Shown here piece after piece: positions 1 to 6,367 of a DNA stretch of 7,491 nt. The position numbers and the translations under genes are program-made. The notes below the pieces were generated by a model. The model was not told where the DNA came from. It saw only the letters and a list, made by a program, of their open reading frames with translations, and ran no database searches. Numbering within the stretch: the first letter of the stretch is position 1; the number at the start of each line of letters is the position of its first letter. This DNA comes from DASXMX01 sp036794395 (GTDB taxonomy: Bacteria > Planctomycetota > Phycisphaerae > Tepidisphaerales > Tepidisphaeraceae). The stretch covers positions 1 through 7,491 of the forward strand of contig DAIRGS010000348.1 of NCBI GenBank assembly GCA_036794395.1, read 5' to 3'.

Positions 1-78
1 ATCATGAACCGCATGCTCGAATCCCCATCTCCCCCGCCTCCGTCCTCCCCCCGTCCCTTCGGCATCCGCACCAAATAA
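1..78 (+). other. Possible 3' end of a plus-strand gene
   Basis: The frame is open from the first base and ends TAA at 76-78. It encodes a proline-rich end (SPSPPPPSSP) finishing PFGIRTK. A convergent neighbour running into hsdR would explain it. The stretch is too short and compositionally biased to be sure. Confidence 0.18.
23..57 (-). other. G-rich run in the 3' flank of hsdR
   Basis: On the minus strand, the hsdR sense strand, this stretch has G-runs of 3, 6, 5 and 4, with shorter GG steps between. It could form a G-quadruplex in the RNA, but one loop would be about 11 bases. No hairpin terminator was seen in 1-146. Confidence 0.3.
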
Positions 79-146
79 CCCCTCTTCTCCCGTACTGTCT
101 TTCTACTGCTCTCCTATGCAGTTGAACCTGAAAACCCGAGTCCCGT

Positions 147-3100
147 TTAACTTGGCTCCCCATCCGCCGTGGAAAGTTCCGCCTGCTTCAATACAAGTTG
201 CGTGGCATCCTCCGAGAGATCGGGTGGATACCCATATTTCGCAAGTAGCCGCCGAACATGCCGCCGCAAATCCGCGCGCACCGATTCACGCCGCGTCCAA
301 TCCAATTTCGGCATCCGCTTGATCATCTCCGACAATTCGCGCGCCATAAGGCGCAACGTATCAGACTTCATCACTCTCTTTGCCGACCCATTCTCCGCAA
401 GCGCATCGTAAAACGCGGCCTCCTCTTGCGTGAGTCCCAACTCCTGCCCGCGTTTCTGTGCCTCTCGCACCCAGCGAGCCAGATCAAGCAGCTTCGCAAT
501 CATTTCCGCCGTACTGATTTGTTTATTTGTGTACCGGAGCATTGCATCCTCCAATGCTTCGCGAAACTGCTTGCTTAGGACAAGGTTCTTTCGCTCGGTG
601 ATGCGAACTTGGTCATTCAGAAGTTTACGCAGTGTCTCCATAGCCAGGTTCTTCTGTTCCAAAGCGGATACACGTTGGAGAAACTCCTCCGAAAGGATGT
701 CCAGTCGCACCGAATCGAGCCCCGCAGCCGCGAAAAGATCGATCACTTCCCCGGCATCTACCGCCCCACCGATCACCTGCCTCACAGCCGCATCCACGTC
801 GCGCTGTCGGGCTCTCCCGCCCTCGCTCTCGTCCGAAAGCCTCTTCTGAATCATCGCCACAACGCGCTGAGCAAATGCCAGATGGGGCGCGATCTCGTCC
901 GTTTCCGCGCGAGGCACCGCAAGGGCAAACGCGGCGGAAAGTTCCTTCACTATCGTGCGCAACCGCCGCCGCCCCGGATTCTCCCGCACCGATGCACCGC
1001 CAGAACTCGCCGCTTCGCCGTTTCCCCCGCCTTGTGCCAACACGTAATCGATAGCCCCAACATAAACATTCAGTACCTTTTGTGGTGGGGCATCAAGTGC
1101 CAACCGATAGTCAAACCCGTGAAAAAACGTTCGTAGCTTCTCATACGCCGACCTCATCGCCGGCACAGCTTCGTCCTGCACTTTCCGAACCGCATCATCA
1201 TCGTGCCCACTCGCCTGCGCATATGTCGCAAGCGCGTCGGCGAGTTGGTCCGCCAGCCCAAGCATGTCAACGATCAACCCGCCCGGCTTCTCGCCATATA
1301 CGCGGTTCACGCGCGCAATCGCTTGCATCAGATTGTGCCCCGCCAACGGTTTATCCAGGTACATCGTGTGGGCACAAGGCACATCGAAACCGGTCAGCCA
1401 CATGTCTACGACAATGACAAGCCGAAAATCGTCTGCGGGATCTTTGAACCGTTCGGCCAAACGCTTCTGAGCCTGCGATGTTCTAGCGTGGTTCCGCAAT
1501 AGCCCCGCATCGTCTGGTTGCCCCGTCATTACGACCTTCATCATCCCCTTCTCATCATCAGCATTATGCCACTGCGGTCGAAGCGTCCGAATCTCCTCAT
1601 ACAGTTTTGCCGCGATGTCTCGACTCATCGTCACGATCATCGCCTTACCCTCCATCGCCTGCCGCCGCCTCTCCCAATTCTCAACGATAAACGCCGCCAC
1701 GCGCTTCAGCCGCTCTGTTGACCCCACAAGACCCTCGAGCGGCACACGGACGTTCTCAGGAGCATCGGTTCCATCACGGCTCGCCTTACTTACTTCCTCC
1801 AATTCATGCTGCGCCACTTTGGCCCCAGCGTCGTCCACCGTCAGCTTCACGATCCGCGATTCGTAAAACAATGGCTTAGTCGCCCCATCCTCCACTGCCT
1901 GCCGGACGTCATAGACGTCAACATAGCCCCCAAACATCCGCGGCGTGCTCTTGTCATCCCGATCGATCGGCGTACCGGTGAAGCCGATGAATGTCGCATT
2001 CGGGAGCGAATCCCGCATCCACTTCGCTCCGCCCTCGATAAACCCGTATTGGCTTCGGTGCGCCTCATCCGCCATCACCACCACGTTCGACCGATCTGAA
2101 ATCTTCCCATGCTCCTCAGTAAACTTCTGAATGGTCGTGAAAACTATGCCACCGGCAGCACGGTCAAGTAGTTGTTTCAGCTGCGCGCGACTCCCTGCCT
2201 GCACCGGCACTTGCCGCAACAGCGCCATCCCCGCCGCAAACGTATCGAAGAGTTGGTTATCCAGATCGTTCCGATCCGTCACCATCACCACCGTCGGATT
2301 CGCCATGGCCGGCTCGCGCACCAGCGCCCCGGCCAGCATCAACATGGTCAAGCTTTTCCCCGACCCCTGAGTATGCCAAACTACACCACCCTTCCCCGCA
2401 TCGACCGACGTATTTGCCCCCGCCGGCGGCTTCAGCGCCTTCAGGACGCTCACCCGTGCCTTCCGCACCGCCCGAAACTGATGATACCCGCCGATCTTTT
2501 TGGCAATATTCCCCCGTTCGTCCTCTTCAAAAGTCACGCACGAATGCAGGTAATCCAGAAGCAGCGAGGGTTCAAACAGCCCCCGAATCAGCGCCTCCAG
2601 CGTTGGTAGTCCACCCTCTGCCGGACGCCACGGCATAAATCGGTCTAGCCCCGATGTCACCGATCCCACACGTGTCAGCAATCCGTCCGATGTTACCAGC
2701 AAGACATTCGGAACAAACAAGTCGGGAACAACGCTCATGTACCGTTGCATCTGGTCAATCGCCACGCCCAGGTCGGCCTCCGTGTCCGCCGGGTCCTTCA
2801 GCTCGATCAATGCGATCGGAATTCCATTTAGAAACACGGTCAAGTCTGGCCGAACTCTTTTCCCCGACGGCCCGACAAACGTAAGCTGTCGAACCACCAA
2901 CAGTTCGTTCTTTTCCGGCTCGTCAAAATCGATCAGCTTCGCCCGACCGCCGCGCATCTCGCCCAAGATCGCATCGCGATAGGTGACTTCCACGCCGCTC
3001 GTCAATTGCTCGTGGAACCAGCGGTTATTCTCGATGATCGTCGGATGAGGCGGCCGGCATAGCGTCCGTAAAACCTGTTCGGCATCATCGTGCGGAATCT

Positions 3101-3263
3101 GCGGATTTATCCGATGCAGCGCAGCCCCCAACCGACCCTCCAGCAGCACGCGGGTCAGGTCCGAGCGCTCCCCGGCGTCGTCGATGTCGCCGCCCGTTCG
3201 CAGGTCGAATTTCAGCGATTGAAACCACCCCAGTGCCGCGAGTTCGACTTCTTCCTCGGTCAT
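147..3263 (-). CDS. hsdR: Type I restriction endonuclease subunit R (HsdR)
   Basis: Motor and nuclease subunit of a type I restriction-modification complex. It translocates DNA with ATP and cuts unmodified DNA when bound to HsdM and HsdS. The N-terminal PD-(D/E)XK nuclease shows D140, then E154-x-K156 (ELK), and a downstream QxxxY (Q171, Y175). The SF2 helicase core follows: Walker A HTQGSGKS (297-304), DEAH (399-402), FTGTP (428-432), MWLTGFDVP (621-629) and QAIARVNRVY (647-656). The C-terminal third, from about residue 690 to 1010, matches the HsdR C-terminal domain (DUF3387 type), with motifs such as KNLAMETLRKLLNDQ and KYGYPPD. A short Gly/Ser-rich linker lies near residues 755-775. Length and both ends fit an intact family member. 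The ATG has an AAGG site 7 bases upstream, made from the stop codon of the preceding gene, so translation is probably coupled. No hsdM or hsdS is seen in the window, so the partner subunits must lie elsewhere or be lost. Confidence 0.97.
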   Translation of the reverse strand: MTEEEVELAALGWFQSLKFDLRTGGDIDDAGERSDLTRVLLEGRLGAALHRINPQIPHDDAEQVLRTLCRPPHPTIIENNRWFHEQLTSGVEVTYRDAILGEMRGGRAKLIDFDEPEKNELLVVRQLTFVGPSGKRVRPDLTVFLNGIPIALIELKDPADTEADLGVAIDQMQRYMSVVPDLFVPNVLLVTSDGLLTRVGSVTSGLDRFMPWRPAEGGLPTLEALIRGLFEPSLLLDYLHSCVTFEEDERGNIAKKIGGYHQFRAVRKARVSVLKALKPPAGANTSVDAGKGGVVWHTQGSGKSLTMLMLAGALVREPAMANPTVVMVTDRNDLDNQLFDTFAAGMALLRQVPVQAGSRAQLKQLLDRAAGGIVFTTIQKFTEEHGKISDRSNVVVMADEAHRSQYGFIEGGAKWMRDSLPNATFIGFTGTPIDRDDKSTPRMFGGYVDVYDVRQAVEDGATKPLFYESRIVKLTVDDAGAKVAQHELEEVSKASRDGTDAPENVRVPLEGLVGSTERLKRVAAFIVENWERRRQAMEGKAMIVTMSRDIAAKLYEEIRTLRPQWHNADDEKGMMKVVMTGQPDDAGLLRNHARTSQAQKRLAERFKDPADDFRLVIVVDMWLTGFDVPCAHTMYLDKPLAGHNLMQAIARVNRVYGEKPGGLIVDMLGLADQLADALATYAQASGHDDDAVRKVQDEAVPAMRSAYEKLRTFFHGFDYRLALDAPPQKVLNVYVGAIDYVLAQGGGNGEAASSGGASVRENPGRRRLRTIVKELSAAFALAVPRAETDEIAPHLAFAQRVVAMIQKRLSDESEGGRARQRDVDAAVRQVIGGAVDAGEVIDLFAAAGLDSVRLDILSEEFLQRVSALEQKNLAMETLRKLLNDQVRITERKNLVLSKQFREALEDAMLRYTNKQISTAEMIAKLLDLARWVREAQKRGQELGLTQEEAAFYDALAENGSAKRVMKSDTLRLMARELSEMIKRMPKLDWTRRESVRADLRRHVRRLLAKYGYPPDLSEDATQLVLKQAELSTADGEPS

Positions 3264-3273
3264 GCTGCCACCT

Positions 3274-3609
3274 TCACGTCACCATCAACGGCAGGTGGCC
3301 GGCAATCGGCTGAAAATCTTCGTCGTGGCACGGGCTGAATCCCGAAGGCCAGCACGAGTTCATCCTGCACAGGAGCCGTTGCTGCAAAGGCGCGCCCGGG
3401 TTCACGCGCTCGACCCGCAACTCGACGAATGCCGGATCACACGATACGCACAATTCGCGATAACCTTCCCGGATGCGCTCCACCCGGCCGACAGGCGCCC
3501 ATTGCGCCGCGGTCCCGTCCTGGGATTTGGAGGCGACGTATGGCGTACTGCTCATGAATCGTCTCTGTTCAGCAACTTCGACAAGGCGCCTGTTTAGAGT
3601 CGACGTCAT
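3274..3609 (-). CDS. Unrecognised 111-residue protein between the 379-residue gene and hsdR
   Basis: I do not recognise a family. The ATG overlaps the stop codon of the upstream 379-residue gene as ATGA, and the stop lies 10 bases before the hsdR start, so it sits as a coupled operon member. No strong ribosome site precedes the ATG, which fits re-initiation after the upstream stop. An internal ATG at 3555 (Met19) is an alternative start. The central part (residues 38-70) looks like a real folded segment with alternating charged and hydrophobic residues (GRVERIREGYRELCVSCDP). There are five cysteines: a CxxC at 54-57, then C81, C86 and C94. Metal binding is possible but not shown. No signal peptide or membrane segment is visible. 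It could be a small accessory protein of the restriction system. The opposite strand is also open here, so the call rests mainly on the operon fit. Confidence 0.7.
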   Translation of the reverse strand: MTSTLNRRLVEVAEQRRFMSSTPYVASKSQDGTAAQWAPVGRVERIREGYRELCVSCDPAFVELRVERVNPGAPLQQRLLCRMNSCWPSGFSPCHDEDFQPIAGHLPLMVT

Positions 3610-4745
3610 TCGCGCTCAACCGCCAGACCCATCGGATCCCTGAGCAGAAACCCCCGCCCTTCCCTGGTCAGCGTGCCAAGAATTCGCAGCGTACGCCCCT
3701 GATCGTGGGCCTGTACCGCTTGGTGATACGCGCCATCGTCCAGTTCCACGGTGACCCGGACTTGGCGATCATCCACCAGGCCAATAACGGTCACTCGCCC
3801 AAGCGGGCCGCCCTCAGGGCGCTCCAGTTTGACGACAGGGCCGTGCAATTCGAAATCGGGCAACGGCGCGCGTTCACGCATCTGCCGTCCGGCTTCGCGG
3901 ATGATGGGAATGCGATCCGAGGAAAAAATCACACGCTGGACCAACCCCGCGGGCACAGGTCGCGTGGGCGACCAGGAGAACGAGAATTCCAAATTGCGCT
4001 CAACCTCGCCCCCGCCCCAAAGCCCGGTGACGGCATCGCACAAATTCGAGTTCACCCCCAACGGGACCGCCTGGTCGAACGCCGCCATTTGCTGCGTCAG
4101 CGCCGCCTGATCGGCGGCGCCGTGGAGCGCGTCGAGCGATTGGGCGAGCGTTTGTGTGACCCGCCGTTCGTACGGCGCTTCGGTCCCGAACAGGGCCTGA
4201 TTTGGAGCGTGCAGCAGGGGCGTTATCCGGCTGATGACGGTCACGACGTAGCTGCCGCGCTCGCTCTGGCCGATCCGTACGCGGCGAACGTAATCCATCG
4301 CCTGCGTCGGTTTGCGTTTCCCCCATACGGGGCGAATCTCTGTCGCCGCGCACGCCGCGGCCAACACGAGGTCGCGTGCCTTCTGGGCGATCTGCGCGTG
4401 TTCCTCAATGGGCAAGGTGCCATCGGTCAATTCCGGATCGGCGATCCGGATTCGCATCACATCCGAAGTCGTTGTCAGCAGGTCGTTATAGACCTCCAAC
4501 TGGGAGCGACTTTCCGCCGCCGAAAGAACGGCCAGCAGGTCGCCCATCCGAAGCGCATAATCCCGAAGCTCCAGGTCCATCGGCAGCAACGCCTCGAATT
4601 CATCCTCGCCGATGGATTTGAGCCAAACTGATGCTCTGTCCGTCCGGCCATCCTTTTGGATCCATCCTTTGGATCGAAGATAGAGGGCCGCATCGACGGG
4701 CCGAATTGCCCGCACTGCTCGGGCGTCCTTAATATCGACTTTCAT
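3606..4745 (-). CDS. Unrecognised 379-residue restriction-operon protein
   Basis: I cannot name a family. The protein appears soluble, with no signal peptide or membrane segment. Residues 1-150 look mostly helical (DYALRMGDLLAVLSAAESRS region). The middle, about 150-290, contains a basic stretch (WGKRKPTQAMDYVRRVRIG) and a segment beginning RNLEFSFSW. Residues 298-379 read as a run of short beta strands (HGPVVKLERP, GRVTVIGLV, RQVRVTVELDD, RTLRILGTL), suggesting a small beta-barrel domain, possibly OB- or SH3-like; that is inference. The ATG overlaps the DUF4365 gene's stop as ATGA and has a GGGAG ribosome site 7 bases upstream (4753-4757), so the start is well supported. Its own stop overlaps the next ATG. 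Position between a DUF4365 gene and hsdR suggests an accessory role in DNA restriction. No nuclease, methylase or ATPase motif is evident. Confidence 0.88.
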   Translation of the reverse strand: MKVDIKDARAVRAIRPVDAALYLRSKGWIQKDGRTDRASVWLKSIGEDEFEALLPMDLELRDYALRMGDLLAVLSAAESRSQLEVYNDLLTTTSDVMRIRIADPELTDGTLPIEEHAQIAQKARDLVLAAACAATEIRPVWGKRKPTQAMDYVRRVRIGQSERGSYVVTVISRITPLLHAPNQALFGTEAPYERRVTQTLAQSLDALHGAADQAALTQQMAAFDQAVPLGVNSNLCDAVTGLWGGGEVERNLEFSFSWSPTRPVPAGLVQRVIFSSDRIPIIREAGRQMRERAPLPDFELHGPVVKLERPEGGPLGRVTVIGLVDDRQVRVTVELDDGAYHQAVQAHDQGRTLRILGTLTREGRGFLLRDPMGLAVERE

Positions 4746-5239
4746 GGCAGTGCTCCCTGGCCGATCCGCTGCATGATGCCTTGCAGCGATTGTACACTAA
4801 AAACCTGCGCCCGGGGGATGCGGACCGTCTGGCCCGTCTGATTGTCGCTGGGTGGCATGCCGCGCAAGCTCAGCCAGTAACCGCAACGACGCAACGATAA
4901 TTCCTGCTCGCTGTGGTCGAGATAATCGCTCAGATTATCCGGCACCAGCACCACAACCAGTATCCGCCTCACCTCGACCCGCTCGTCTTGAAGATCATCA
5001 TAATTCTTTCGCTTCAGCCAAAAGCTAAAGTCGTCTTCAACCGGCGTCGGCATGGCGTGGCACTTTAACTGCATTTCCAGCCGCGGCGAGCGAATGGTGC
5101 CTCGCCCGCCTCGTTGTGCGAGCCCCAGATCAATGCTGTCATCGTCTACACTGGGCTGATACCACGCAAAACCCGCGACCGCCGCGACCGCCTTCACATA
5201 GGCATGGCTGAACTGCTCTTTTCGCTGATTCAAATTCAT
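4742..5239 (-). CDS. DUF4365-type, possible PD-(D/E)XK-fold protein
   Basis: A 165-residue protein resembling DUF4365, a family often found in defence and restriction loci and related to the PD-(D/E)XK nuclease fold. The N-terminus (NQRKEQFSHAYVKAVAA) is the typical helix bearing a Glu (E8). It is followed by SVDDDSIDLGL with D34 and D37, then LEMQLK with E55, Q57 and K59, the family's Q-x-K signature. FWLKRKNYDDL (73-83) and the hydrophobic strand ILVVVLVP (93-100) continue the fold. A nuclease or DNA-binding role is inferred; activity is not proven. I chose the ATG at 5239, not the upstream in-frame start at 5359. A strong GGAGG site (5248-5252) lies 8 bases before it, the family homology begins here, and the extra 40 residues are Arg/Gly-rich shadow sequence. 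The ATG overlaps the kinase remnant's stop as ATGA. Confidence 0.87.
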   Translation of the reverse strand: MNLNQRKEQFSHAYVKAVAAVAGFAWYQPSVDDDSIDLGLAQRGGRGTIRSPRLEMQLKCHAMPTPVEDDFSFWLKRKNYDDLQDERVEVRRILVVVLVPDNLSDYLDHSEQELSLRRCGYWLSLRGMPPSDNQTGQTVRIPRAQVFSVQSLQGIMQRIGQGALP

Positions 5240-5430
5240 GCGGCTTCCCTCCACGCTTCCACGCCGGGCACGTCCCGCACCACGTCCACCGCCAACTCGT
5301 ATTGAACGTGCGGAAGTCCCAACAGCCCACACAATTCGCACGCGACCTTCTCTGCCCAATCCTCCCCTGTCCCACGCTCCTCGGCCTTAAACAGCCAGCG
5401 CGTCCCGCCCTCGCGATACCAGAACTTCGG
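5236..5430 (-). pseudogene. Remnant of a HipA-like kinase, 5' end lost
   Basis: An open frame too short for ordinary ORF calling gives 64 residues and ends with TGA overlapping the DUF4365 ATG. It begins PKFWYREGGTRWLFKAEE, continues TGEDWAEKVACELCGLLG and reaches LPHVQYELAV. This matches my recollection of the N-lobe of HipA-like kinases: a Lys in a strand (LFK), then an acidic/Trp segment leading into the helix with a conserved Glu, then the Gly-Leu-Pro turn. No start codon precedes it; the frame runs into insertion sequence and hits TAA at 5452-5454. The last residues (DVVRDVPGVEAWREAA) do not obviously continue the kinase, so a 3' deletion that fused it to another gene's end is possible. 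The ATGA junction to the next gene shows it was once an operon member. The kinase assignment is moderately sure; loss of function is nearly certain because most of the fold is missing. Confidence 0.65.
5248..5252 (-). promoter_or_regulatory. Strong ribosome binding site of the DUF4365 gene
   Basis: The minus strand reads GGAGG 8 bases before the ATG at 5239. It lies inside the 3' end of the HipA-like remnant. It fixes the DUF4365 start and allows that gene to be translated even though the upstream reading frame is broken. Confidence 0.75.
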
Positions 5431-5450
5431 TAGTGATGCAGTTTGAACCG

Positions 5451-5456
5451 ATTATA
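5451..5456 (-). promoter_or_regulatory. Outward-facing -10 element near the left insertion end
   Basis: The minus strand carries a perfect TATAAT, about 20 bases inside the insertion boundary and directed toward the restriction operon. No good -35 hexamer sits 16-18 bases upstream (the best is AAGTAG). Only an extended AT-rich stretch is seen there, so this would be a weak promoter at most. If active, transcription would start near 5444 and pass through the kinase remnant into the DUF4365 gene. Confidence 0.35.
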
Positions 5457-5477
5457 AATATTTTCTTCTGATTCTAC

Positions 5478-5506
5478 TTGTGTATGCGTGAGCGGTCACG
5501 GATAAT
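5478..5506 (+). promoter_or_regulatory. Putative transposase promoter, possible leaderless start
   Basis: TTGTGT (5478-5483) and GATAAT (5501-5506) are separated by exactly 17 bases. Transcription would begin about 5513, one base before the transposase ATG at 5514. No Shine-Dalgarno sequence precedes that ATG, which fits a leaderless message. The call is by eye and rests on two imperfect hexamers with ideal spacing. Confidence 0.4.
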
Positions 5507-5513
5507 ACCGCTC

Positions 5514-6335
5514 ATGAATCAGCTATCCACTGCCGAACGTTGCCAGATCATCGGGGCGCTAGTCGAGGGCAACAGCATCAACTCAATAGTTCGCATGACG
5601 GGACGTTCCAACAACACGATCCTTAAGTTGCTCGCAGACATCGGCACGGCCTGCCAGAAGTATCACGATGAACACGTGCGGGGCTTAACTTGCAAGCGCA
5701 TTCAATGCGATGAAATTTGGAATTATTGCTATTCAAAGGAAAAAAACGTTCCCGAAGATAAGCGGGGCCAGTTCGGCTACGGTGATACATGGACGTGGTG
5801 CGCCATTGATGCCGACACGAAGTTGATGGTTAGTTGGCTTGTGGGGCTTCGCGACCTGAGCTACGCCCGCCCGTTCATGCAAGACGTTGCCGACCGTCTC
5901 ATCCACCGCGTACAGATAACCACGGATGGCCTGCGGTCGTATCTGGATGCGGTCTACAACGCTTTCGGCAATGACATCGACTACGCAATGCTCGTTAAGA
6001 TTTACGGGCCGGATCGAAGCACCGCAACCCGCTACAGCCCGCCCCAACTTACGGCCATTAAGACCGACGTTCACTGCGGCAACCCCGACGAGCGGTATAT
6101 AAGTACCAGCTTCGTTGAGCGGCAAAATCTGACCATGCGAATGCAGATGCGTCGGTTCACGCGATTGACAAACGGGTTCAGCAAAAAGGTTGAGAACATG
6201 AAGCATACGGTTGCCCTCCACTTCATGCACTACAACTTTTGTCGGATTCACAAGTCGATTCGAGTCACCCCGGCCATGGAAGCGAAGTTGACCGATCATG
6301 TGTGGGGCTTGGAAGAGCTTGTCGCACTTCTCTAA
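5514..6335 (+). CDS. IS1-family DDE transposase
   Basis: A 273-residue transposase encoded in one frame, unlike classic IS1, which needs a frameshift to join two frames. Residues 17-40 form a helix-turn-helix (VEGNSINSIVRMTGRSNNTI). The catalytic triad is D66 in QCDEIW, D138 in TTDG and E202 in FVERQNLTMRM. The conserved KEKNVPEDKRGQFGYGD and RFTRLTNGFSKKVENMKH blocks are intact, and the protein ends in the usual VTPAMEAKLTDHVW and EELVALL. The family makes double-strand cuts at element ends and moves DNA by cut-and-paste or copy-type transposition. The ATG at 5514 is chosen because family members start with MN-L-x3-ER at this point; a TTG at 5478 would add 12 residues that overlap the promoter. 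All catalytic residues are present, so the protein may be active even though only one terminus is recognisable. Confidence 0.95.
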   Translation: MNQLSTAERCQIIGALVEGNSINSIVRMTGRSNNTILKLLADIGTACQKYHDEHVRGLTCKRIQCDEIWNYCYSKEKNVPEDKRGQFGYGDTWTWCAIDADTKLMVSWLVGLRDLSYARPFMQDVADRLIHRVQITTDGLRSYLDAVYNAFGNDIDYAMLVKIYGPDRSTATRYSPPQLTAIKTDVHCGNPDERYISTSFVERQNLTMRMQMRRFTRLTNGFSKKVENMKHTVALHFMHYNFCRIHKSIRVTPAMEAKLTDHVWGLEELVALL

Positions 6336-6349
6336 CGGAAGATCCGTTA
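6333..6349. terminator. Small hairpin between convergent genes
   Basis: TAACGGA and TCCGTTA form a perfect 7-base-pair stem with a 3-base loop (AGA). It starts on the transposase stop codon. The protease gene ends convergently 18 bases further on. There is no T-run after either arm, so it is at best a weak bidirectional terminator or a decayed element end. Confidence 0.3.
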
Positions 6350-6367
6350 CTCGGCTATGCGCGATTG

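Larger units (their letters stand above)
5429..6350 (+). mobile_element. IS1-family insertion, right end undefined
   Basis: The left boundary is placed at 5429, where the HipA-like frame stops matching and the sequence begins GGTAGTGATGCAG, resembling the GGT-start termini of IS1-family elements. The stretch 5451-5476 is markedly AT-rich compared with the flanks. The transposase lies inside. I looked for the complementary terminus and for an 8-9 base target duplication between 6336 and 6450 and found neither, so the right end given is only the end of the hairpin after the transposase stop. The element may be a decayed or one-ended copy. Confidence 0.45.

Noticed and set aside
3705..4631. Long plus-strand open frame of 308 residues opposite the 379-residue gene
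   Set aside because: It is a shadow: its composition is Arg/His/Gln-rich with no recognisable motif, it has no ribosome site, and the minus-strand gene is fixed by two ATGA junctions and a ribosome site.
5240..5359. Forty-residue N-terminal extension of the DUF4365 gene from an upstream in-frame start
   Set aside because: It is Arg/Gly-rich, overlaps the HipA-like remnant in another frame, and family similarity plus a GGAGG site point to the ATG at 5239.
5733..6299. Minus-strand 188-residue open frame inside the transposase
   Set aside because: The plus strand encodes a clear DDE transposase through the same bases; the antisense frame shows no family features.
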